From: Bacillota bacterium
Lineage (GTDB): Bacteria > Bacillota > Dethiobacteria > DTU022 > UBA8154
NCBI GenBank assembly: GCA_003444595.1
Contig: DLUO01000100.1
Span: 1,617 to 8,777, forward strand
Length of the DNA stretch: 7,161 bases
Direction of reading: 5' to 3'
The position numbers and the translations under genes are program-made. The notes beneath the pieces were generated by a model. It made no database searches. It had not been told where the DNA came from and worked only from the letters and a program-made list of their open reading frames with translations. This document shows, one piece after another, positions 1 through 4,460 of the stretch (the first letter of the stretch is position 1; every line of letters starts with the position of its first letter).

Positions 1-1068
1 GCGAAACACCTCTCCGCCGCGCTCTTTTATGTAGTCTGCCGGGTCCAGGCCCGGGGGGAGTTGGGCTACTTCAACCCGGCATCCTTCGTTTTTAAAAAGT
101 TCCAACCCTCGCAGCACGGCCGTTTCTCCTCCCGCATCGGCGTCGAAAACCAGGAGTATCTTATCCAAGCGTCCTCTAAGAAGGGAGAGTTGTTTTTCCG
201 TAAGTGCAGTCCCTAAGGGCGCTACAGCTTCTCTAATCCCGTACTGGTGAAGGAGGATTACGTCCATGTATCCCTCCACCAGTAGTGCTTTTTTCTCCCT
301 GCGGATGTGTGGTAGTGCCAGGTGAAAGCCGTAAAGAGTCCTGCTTTTGTTAAACAGCGGCGATTCCGGGGAATTAAGGTACTTGGGCTCCCCCGGGCCC
401 AAAATACGGCCTCCGAAAGCAGCTACACGACCCCGGCTATCCCAGATGGGAAAGATCAGGCGCTCGCGAAAGTAATCGTAATACCTGCCCGTCGAACTTT
501 TCCCCAGCAGCCCCCCTGTTAAAGCAAGCTGCAGGTCATAACCTTTTTTACGCAACTCGCCTGTCAAACCTTGCCAATTGTTACCTGCATAACCCAACTG
601 AAACTCCAGGATAGACTCTTTGGTTAAGCCCCTTCTTTGCAGGTAAGTCAGCACCTCTTTGCCCTCTGGGCTACGCCATAAGAGGGCTTGATAGTATTTT
701 TGCGCCAGAGAGTACATCTCCTGCAAATTTTCCCTTGCCTGTGCCTTCAACTTTTCAGCGGGGGTGGAAGGCGGGGGCTCGACAGTTATCCCCGCTCTCT
801 GTGCCAACAGCCGCACGGCATCAGGAAAGCTGCAGTCCTCCATCTGCATTATAAAGCTGAAAAGGTTGCCTCCGGTCTGGCAGCCAAAACAGTGAAAGAT
901 CTGCTTCTCCGGAGACACGGTAAAAGATGGCGTTTTTTCAGAATGGAAGGGGCAGAAGCCTACAAAATTTTTGCCCACCTTTTTGAGGTCAATATAAAAG
1001 GATACTACTTCTACTAGATCGAAACGCCCGCGGACTTCTTCAATGACCTCATCAGAAATATATGCCAT
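1..1068 (-). CDS. dnaG: DNA primase DnaG, N-terminal 356 residues (3' end beyond window edge)
   Basis: This is the replicative primase, which makes the short RNA primers for lagging-strand and origin DNA synthesis together with the DnaB/DnaC-type helicase. An uninterrupted reading frame runs from ATG at 1068 to base 1. The N-terminal CHC2 zinc-binding domain has ligands C39, H42 (CPFH), C60 and C63 (CFGC). The catalytic core follows, with RERLIFPIWD (201-210), AFGGR (217-221) and PKYLNSPE (228-235). The Toprim fold has the acidic residue E265 (VEGYMD), GTALT (286-290) and the metal-binding pair D309/D311 (FDADAGG). The usual FDGDxAG is slightly varied here, but both aspartates are kept. The C-terminal helicase-binding domain lies outside the window. 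The start is set by GGAGGT at 1081-1076, seven bases before the ATG. In related genomes sigA/rpoD follows dnaG, but that gene cannot be seen here. Identification is very secure. Confidence 0.97.
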   Translation of the reverse strand, partial: MAYISDEVIEEVRGRFDLVEVVSFYIDLKKVGKNFVGFCPFHSEKTPSFTVSPEKQIFHCFGCQTGGNLFSFIMQMEDCSFPDAVRLLAQRAGITVEPPPSTPAEKLKAQARENLQEMYSLAQKYYQALLWRSPEGKEVLTYLQRRGLTKESILEFQLGYAGNNWQGLTGELRKKGYDLQLALTGGLLGKSSTGRYYDYFRERLIFPIWDSRGRVAAFGGRILGPGEPKYLNSPESPLFNKSRTLYGFHLALPHIRREKKALLVEGYMDVILLHQYGIREAVAPLGTALTEKQLSLLRGRLDKILLVFDADAGGETAVLRGLELFKNEGCRVEVAQLPPGLDPADYIKERGGEVFR

Positions 1069-1075
1069 CCTGTTG

Positions 1076-1081
1076 ACCTCC
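1076..1081 (-). promoter_or_regulatory. dnaG ribosome binding site
   Basis: GGAGGT on the minus strand, seven bases before the ATG at 1068. It fixes the dnaG start and lies downstream of the terminator T-run, so only read-through transcripts (or ones started very close by) carry it. Confidence 0.85.
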
Positions 1082-1100
1082 GGATTCCGTCAGGATTATC

Positions 1101-1129
1101 AAAAAACCTCATCCCGGAAAGAGACGAGG
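1101..1129 (-). terminator. Intrinsic terminator directly upstream of dnaG
   Basis: On the minus strand CCTCGTCTC (1129-1121) pairs with GGGATGAGG (1115-1107) through 9 base pairs, two of them G-U, around the loop TTTCC. Six Ts follow immediately (1106-1101). The T-run ends 32 bases before the dnaG ATG, which leaves almost no room for a normal promoter between terminator and gene. It therefore probably works as a regulated, read-through terminator for transcripts entering dnaG. The alternative is a plain terminator for dgt or for a small RNA. Confidence 0.7.
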
Positions 1130-1171
1130 TATACGTCCAAGTTCATAACATTTTTTTACTTGAACAGTTTA

Positions 1172-1178
1172 TTCGACA
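1172..1178 (-). promoter_or_regulatory. Exact Spo0A box (0A box) in the dnaG leader
   Basis: The minus strand reads TGTCGAA, identical to the core binding box of the sporulation regulator Spo0A. It lies about 100 bases downstream of the predicted sigma-H start and about 100 bases before the dnaG ATG. In that position a bound protein would more likely block elongation or act on a second promoter than activate the sigma-H site. A 7-bp match can arise by chance. The company of a sigma-H site, itself part of the Spo0A pathway, raises its credibility. Confidence 0.4.
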
Positions 1179-1284
1179 TTCCCTCGCCACAAAAACCCCC
1201 TTCTCTTCTCCTTACGAGGAGCCAAGGTTATGCAATTATGACCAGCAGTCCAGGTTTATTAAAAACTGTAAACTTATTCATTAT

Positions 1285-1312
1285 ATTCGCTAGCCCTTGA
1301 AAATATTCCTGC
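1285..1312 (-). promoter_or_regulatory. Candidate sigma-H promoter upstream of dnaG
   Basis: On the minus strand GCAGGAATA (1312-1304) is followed by a 12-base spacer and then AGCGAAT (1291-1285) and AT (1284-1283). This matches every constrained position of the B. subtilis sigma-H consensus RnAGGAwWW-N11-12-RnnGAATww. The expected transcript start lies near 1278, giving a leader of about 200 nt. It is known that the B. subtilis dnaG-sigA operon also carries a sigma-H promoter, though inside the operon, which makes this assignment biologically sensible. A TATAAT at 1285-1280 overlaps the site but has no acceptable sigma-A -35 partner. Confidence 0.6.
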
Positions 1313-1409
1313 TATTTAGCAAAAAATATTTAGCACTACCGGCTAGAATCCATAATAGTATTATTATATACTAATTATTCTTTTCTATTCTTTTTCAGGC
1401 AGGTTTAAC

Positions 1410-2408
1410 CTAACTTTTCCAGGGCTGGGGGACAAAAAGTTCCCGGAAAACCGTTATGATATACTGATCCGTCATTCCGGCAATATAGTCGCAGATGGAG
1501 CGCTCCAGGCCGTACTTGAATGATTGCTCCCGGACTTCAGGCGGCAGTTCCTGCGGCTTTTCCGTCCAGTAGTTGTAGAGCATTTTAATAATGATTTTTG
1601 TTTTCCGCTCCTCCAGCTTGGCAGTCGAGCCGATATATACATTATCATATAGAAATTTTCTCAGGCTCTCCATCACCGCAGCCAGCTCTTTGCTGACCGC
1701 AATCTGCTGCTTGCCCCAGCTGTTGTTGATCAGATCCCGGATCATTGTATTTAAGCGCTCCGAGCCGGTGGCTCCCAGGTAAGCCGTCTCTTCCGGCGGC
1801 AGCTGCCCGGGGCGGATAATTCCGCCCCTTAAGGCATCATCGATATCGTGGTTAATATAGGCCATACGGTCGCAGATTCTAACCAGCTGTCCTTCCGGGG
1901 TGGCGGGAATCCCCGGCCCGGTATGGTGAAGGATGCCGTCACGCACTTCCCAGGTCAGGTTAAGTCCCCCGTTCCCTTCCAGGTAGTCAACCACCCTCAG
2001 GCTCTGCTCATTGTGTTTAAACCCACCGGGGAAAAGCTCGTTCAGGGTTTCCTCTCCGGCATGGCCGAACGGCGTATGCCCCAGGTCGTGCCCCAGGGCA
2101 ATAGCTTCGGTAAGGTCTTCGTTTAAACGCAAGGCCCTGGCTGCCGTGCGCGCCACCTGGGAAACCTCGATTGTATGGGTCAGGCGCGTGCGGTAGTGAT
2201 CTCCTTCCGGGGCGATAAACACCTGGGTTTTATGTTTAAGGCGCCGGAATGATTTGGAATGGACGATGCGGTCCCGGTCACGCTGAAAGGCGGTCCTGAC
2301 ATCGCAGGGCTCCTCAAAGCGCTCCCTGCCCCGGCTGTTTTTGCTCCGCGTAGCGTGGGGCGAGAGCAGCGTCTCCTCCAACTCTTCCAGGTCTTTGCGA
2401 AAAAACAA
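1410..2408 (-). CDS. dgt: Deoxyguanosinetriphosphate triphosphohydrolase-like protein (HD-domain dNTPase)
   Basis: A cytosolic HD-superfamily enzyme of 332 residues, expected to hydrolyse dNTPs to the deoxynucleoside and triphosphate, controlling dNTP pools for replication. Family hallmarks include SKSFRRLKHKTQVF (51-64), EGDHYRTRLTHTIE (68-81), the HD signature LGHDLGHTPFGHAGE (105-119), KHNEQSLRVV (131-140) and ICDRMAYINHDIDDA (178-192). The metal ligands are expected to be H78, H107, D108 and D180. Length and order match the shorter Firmicute Dgt-like proteins. The start is TTG at 2408, supported by AGGAGGG (2426-2420) 11 bases upstream and by the N-terminal match to family members (LEELEETLLSPHATRSKNSR). 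The ribosome binding site lies inside the last codons of the flavoprotein gene, whose stop is one base before the TTG, so translation is probably coupled. Exact substrate preference cannot be read from sequence. Confidence 0.95.
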   Translation of the reverse strand: MFFRKDLEELEETLLSPHATRSKNSRGRERFEEPCDVRTAFQRDRDRIVHSKSFRRLKHKTQVFIAPEGDHYRTRLTHTIEVSQVARTAARALRLNEDLTEAIALGHDLGHTPFGHAGEETLNELFPGGFKHNEQSLRVVDYLEGNGGLNLTWEVRDGILHHTGPGIPATPEGQLVRICDRMAYINHDIDDALRGGIIRPGQLPPEETAYLGATGSERLNTMIRDLINNSWGKQQIAVSKELAAVMESLRKFLYDNVYIGSTAKLEERKTKIIIKMLYNYWTEKPQELPPEVREQSFKYGLERSICDYIAGMTDQYIITVFRELFVPQPWKS

Positions 2409-2409
2409 T

Positions 2410-3024
2410 TTACTTATGACCCTCCTGGCGGTTTTTTCTCAAAGAAGCAGTTGCCTCGCAGACCTGGACCATCCTTTTGCCCATTAAAGACGCCCGCTTC
2501 AGGGCATTGGCATCATCCTGCGCAGGCTGGGCGGCATTGGCCCCGTGGTGGCCCGGGCTTTTTTCATGGCTGTCGCCGATCACGATCATGCCCTGTATAA
2601 GCATCATGGTATGAATAGTGCGCAGGGTAGTCTCCTGCCCTCCAAAACGCGCCCCGCCCGATGTCAATGCGCCTCCCACCGTATTTAAAAGTTTCCTGTA
2701 GCGTCTCAGACGGCGTGTTTTGTCCCAGAAGCTTTTAAGCTGGGCGGATACAGTCCCGAAATATACCGGGCTGGCGATTAGCAGTCCATCGGCCTGAGCT
2801 ATCCTGTCCAGAACCTTTTCCAGTTCCGTTCCCGCATAGCACACACCCCGGCAAGTTGTCTCGCAGGCGATACAAAACGGCCTTTTGGCTTTCTCCATAA
2901 TCTCCTGTACAAAAATACTCTCCGTTTCCGCTCCCATTTCCGCGGCAGACTTTAAGGCCGTTTCCAGAAGGAAGGCCGTATTCCCCTGCCGGTTGGGGCT
3001 GCCGTTTAATCCAATGATCAGCAT
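2410..3024 (-). CDS. Flavodoxin-fold NAD(P)H-dependent FMN oxidoreductase, iron-sulfur-flavoprotein-like
   Basis: A cytosolic 204-residue protein of the flavodoxin-like / NADPH-dependent FMN reductase family, expected to bind FMN and move electrons from NAD(P)H or a ferredoxin to an unknown acceptor. The FMN phosphate-binding loop is GSPNRQGNT (8-16). SPVYFGTVSAQLKSFWDKT (85-103) and TSGGARFGGQE (121-131) form the other flavin-contacting loops. Four clustered cysteines, C51, C54, C58 and C62 (C-x2-C-x3-C-x3-C), sit where iron-sulfur flavoproteins carry their cluster ligands, though the spacing differs from the archaeal type. The start at ATG 3024 is chosen for AGGAGGT (3037-3031) six bases upstream and because the protein then begins directly with the first beta strand (MLIIGLNGSP). 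It is followed by dgt after one base. A palindromic site just upstream suggests repression by a TetR-like regulator. The physiological substrate is unknown. Confidence 0.88.
   Translation of the reverse strand: MLIIGLNGSPNRQGNTAFLLETALKSAAEMGAETESIFVQEIMEKAKRPFCIACETTCRGVCYAGTELEKVLDRIAQADGLLIASPVYFGTVSAQLKSFWDKTRRLRRYRKLLNTVGGALTSGGARFGGQETTLRTIHTMMLIQGMIVIGDSHEKSPGHHGANAAQPAQDDANALKRASLMGKRMVQVCEATASLRKNRQEGHK
2420..2426 (-). promoter_or_regulatory. dgt ribosome binding site inside the upstream gene
   Basis: AGGAGGG on the minus strand, within the final codons of the flavoprotein gene and 11 bases before a TTG start. It decides in favour of the TTG start for dgt, because no ATG or GTG in frame lies nearer. 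Confidence 0.75.
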
Positions 3025-3259
3025 TTCTTTACCTCCTATCGCGGACAAACCGTCCGTTTGATTTTGATGATCTCTTTTAAACTTCGCTAACATTGGAACT
3101 ATGGCAATTAACCGAAAATGTTGGCACAAATTTACGTAGAACTTCGAATTTAAGAGCACAACTACCTTAATTTTCCCTTGAATTAGCCCCGCCGTTTATG
3201 AGAAAATATAAAAGTGTCCGGAAAAAAAGACGTCATTTACGATAAAGGAGGACTGTTCC
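3025..3259. other. Divergent intergenic region between the flavoprotein gene and dacF
   Basis: These 235 bases separate two divergently read genes and must hold promoters for both. On the minus strand the operator-like palindrome and AGGAGGT belong to the flavoprotein gene. On the plus strand AAAGGAGGA (3244-3252) precedes the dacF ATG. A TATAAA (3207-3212) could be a dacF -10 element, but no acceptable -35 stands 16-18 bases before it. TTGAAT (3178-3183) is 23 bases away, which is too far. A heptamer AACTTCG occurs twice (3080-3086 and 3140-3146), with no meaning I can assign. Confidence 0.5.
3042..3060 (-). promoter_or_regulatory. Palindromic operator-like site before the flavoprotein gene
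   Basis: Two overlapping inverted repeats occupy this site: CGGAC/GTCCG (3042-3046/3052-3056) and CAAAC/GTTTG (3046-3050/3056-3060). Read on the minus strand, the core is AAACGGACGGTTT. It lies five bases upstream of the ribosome binding site of the flavoprotein gene, where a bound repressor could stop transcription; as RNA the first repeat is a small hairpin next to the Shine-Dalgarno. The shape resembles TetR-family operators (inference). No regulator gene is in the window. Confidence 0.45.
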
Positions 3260-4456
3260 ATGATATGCTCCAGGATAAAAAAAAGTATTACAATTGCCAT
3301 GCTGCTCCTTTTAATCTCCGGTTCCTTTGCAGCCTTTACCGGTACAACCCGGGCACAGGAGGTATTGATTCCTGATATTGGCTCACAGGCTGCCGTACTG
3401 ATGGAGTTTTCACGCGGAGAGATTATCTACTCGAAAAACGGCAGCGAAATCCTGCATCCGGCAAGCCTGACGAAAATTATGACCCTTGCCCTGGCCTATG
3501 AGGCGCTGCAAAAAGGGAGGGTTGCCTGGGAAGATACAGTCCCCATCAGCCAGAAAGCCTGGGAAACAGGGGGCTCACAGATGTTTCTGGAAGTCGGCCA
3601 ACAGGTGCCCTTTGGCGAACTGGTGACAGGAATTGCCGTTGTCTCGGCCAACGATGCCTGCGTGGCCGTCGGTGAGCATCTGTACGGCTCGGAAGCCCTT
3701 TTTGTTCAAGAGATGAATAAAAAAGCTGCTGAACTCGGGCTTAAAAATACTCTTTTCCAAAATTCCTCAGGGTTGCCTGATTCCCAGCATTATACCACCG
3801 CTGAAGACATGGCCGTACTCTCCCGTTACCTGATTAGCACTTTTCCGGAGTACCTGAAACTGCACTCGCAAAAAGAATTTACTTATGACGATATAAAGCA
3901 ATACAACCTCAACCCCCTGCTGGGGCGTTACAGCGGAGCAGACGGCTTAAAAACAGGACACACCAACGAGGCAGGATACTGCCTGGTGGGAACCGCCAGC
4001 CAGAAGGGGTTGCGCTTTATTACCGTGGTTATGAAAGCTTCCAGCAAGGAGGAAAGATTGAAAGACACCGAAAACATGCTCAACTATGCTTTTCGCAATT
4101 TTGTCCTGCACAGGGCAGCCAGCGCCGGTGAAACACTCGCCACGCTCAAGGTTGCCAGAGGGGAACAGCGCACGGTCACTTTGCAACTGGGGCAGCATCT
4201 GGAAGCAGTCGTTCCCTTCGACCGCCAGGAAGAGCTGCAAACAAATTTTGTTCTACCGCAGAATGTTCCCGCTCCTGTCGCCAAGGGTGACGCCCTGGGA
4301 AGCGCACAACTACTGCTTGAAGACGACGTGGTTGCCGAGGCGCCCCTGCTGGCCGCCGCTGATGTAAACAGGGCCGGGGCCTTCTCCCTTTTCTTCCGCT
4401 CCATCGGCGATTTCTTTGCCGGCCTGTGGCAGGCGTTTATAAATATTTTTATGTAG
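3260..4456 (+). CDS. dacF: D-alanyl-D-alanine carboxypeptidase, DacF/PBP5 type (peptidase family S11)
   Basis: A secreted, membrane-attached low-molecular-weight penicillin-binding protein of 398 residues that removes the terminal D-alanine of peptidoglycan stem peptides outside the cell. A signal peptide covers about 1-32 (basic start, hydrophobic 11-26, likely cleavage after TTRA before QEVL). The serine-enzyme motifs are complete: SLTK with S69 and K72, SAN (129-131) and KTG (231-233). The PBP5 C-terminal beta domain follows at about 285-365. The last 27 residues (FSLFFRSIGDFFAGLWQAFINIF region) form a hydrophobic/amphipathic helix for membrane anchoring. The start is supported by AAAGGAGGA (3244-3252), seven bases before the ATG. 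It stands alone on the plus strand, so it is probably monocistronic. The DacF label rests on family resemblance. In B. subtilis DacF acts on spore cortex, but DacA- or DacB-like roles are equally possible. Confidence 0.93.
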   Translation: MICSRIKKSITIAMLLLLISGSFAAFTGTTRAQEVLIPDIGSQAAVLMEFSRGEIIYSKNGSEILHPASLTKIMTLALAYEALQKGRVAWEDTVPISQKAWETGGSQMFLEVGQQVPFGELVTGIAVVSANDACVAVGEHLYGSEALFVQEMNKKAAELGLKNTLFQNSSGLPDSQHYTTAEDMAVLSRYLISTFPEYLKLHSQKEFTYDDIKQYNLNPLLGRYSGADGLKTGHTNEAGYCLVGTASQKGLRFITVVMKASSKEERLKDTENMLNYAFRNFVLHRAASAGETLATLKVARGEQRTVTLQLGQHLEAVVPFDRQEELQTNFVLPQNVPAPVAKGDALGSAQLLLEDDVVAEAPLLAAADVNRAGAFSLFFRSIGDFFAGLWQAFINIFM

Positions 4457-4460
4457 TTTT

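Larger units (their letters stand above)
1101..1219 (-). promoter_or_regulatory. Putative transcription attenuator with four alternating segments
   Basis: Four segments on the minus strand can pair in two exclusive ways. Segment 1 is CCTCGT (1219-1214), segment 2 is GGCGAGG (1188-1182), segment 3 is CCTCGTC (1129-1123) and segment 4 is GATGAGG (1113-1107). Pairing 3:4 is the terminator stem. Pairing 2:3 gives 7 base pairs with one G-U and would break the terminator. Pairing 1:2 gives 6 base pairs with one G-U and would release segment 3 to terminate. A hairpin at 1165-1135 (GTTCAAGT/ACTTGGAC, 8 pairs, one G-U) sits between segments 2 and 3 and would bring them together. The pairings are read directly from the sequence; the switching role is inference, and no ligand or effector is evident. 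Confidence 0.4.
1069..1409 (-). promoter_or_regulatory. Intergenic control region / long leader of dnaG
   Basis: This 341-base stretch between the dgt stop and the dnaG start holds no convincing protein gene. Reading on the minus strand toward dnaG it contains, in order: an AT-rich block with an inverted repeat (TAGTAT...ATACTA, 1356-1361/1368-1373) and a direct repeat GCTAAATA (1327-1334 and 1313-1320); a sigma-H-like promoter (1285-1312); a leader of about 200 nt with several hairpins; an exact Spo0A box (1172-1178); an intrinsic terminator (1101-1129); and the dnaG ribosome binding site (1076-1081). I recognise no known riboswitch or T-box. The assignment as a dnaG control region is inference from position and orientation. 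Confidence 0.7.

Noticed and set aside
688..1017. Plus-strand 109-codon frame inside dnaG
   Set aside because: Antisense to the conserved zinc-finger and linker codons of dnaG; no support of its own.
1095..1100. GATAAT just after the terminator as a dnaG promoter -10
   Set aside because: Five of six bases match, but the -35 position (CTCTTT) is within the terminator loop and stem and matches at about one base. Kept only as a weak alternative explanation of how dnaG escapes the terminator.
1280..1285. Perfect TATAAT on the minus strand as a sigma-A -10 element
   Set aside because: With spacers of 16-18 bases the -35 position reads AATATT, GAATAT or GGAATA, none close to TTGACA. There is also no TGn extension. 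The overlapping sigma-H match is far better.
1043..1300. Plus-strand open frame of 85 codons across the dnaG 5' end and leader
   Set aside because: No Shine-Dalgarno, no recognisable protein, and it is antisense to the dnaG start and leader.
3025..3159. A 45-codon in-frame N-terminal extension of the flavoprotein gene
   Set aside because: The extension lacks a ribosome binding site, runs through the operator-like palindrome, and would precede the natural first beta strand. The ATG at 3024 has AGGAGGT at the right distance.
3207..3212. TATAAA as the dacF -10 element
   Set aside because: No -35 hexamer for sigma-A at a usable distance, and no match to sigma-F, -E or -G patterns that I could align, so no promoter is annotated.
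4422..4434. Hairpin GCCTG-tgg-CAGGC near the end of dacF as a terminator
   Set aside because: Only five pairs, inside the coding region, and the following T-rich stretch is interrupted (GTTTATAAATATTTTT). On the other strand no T-run follows.
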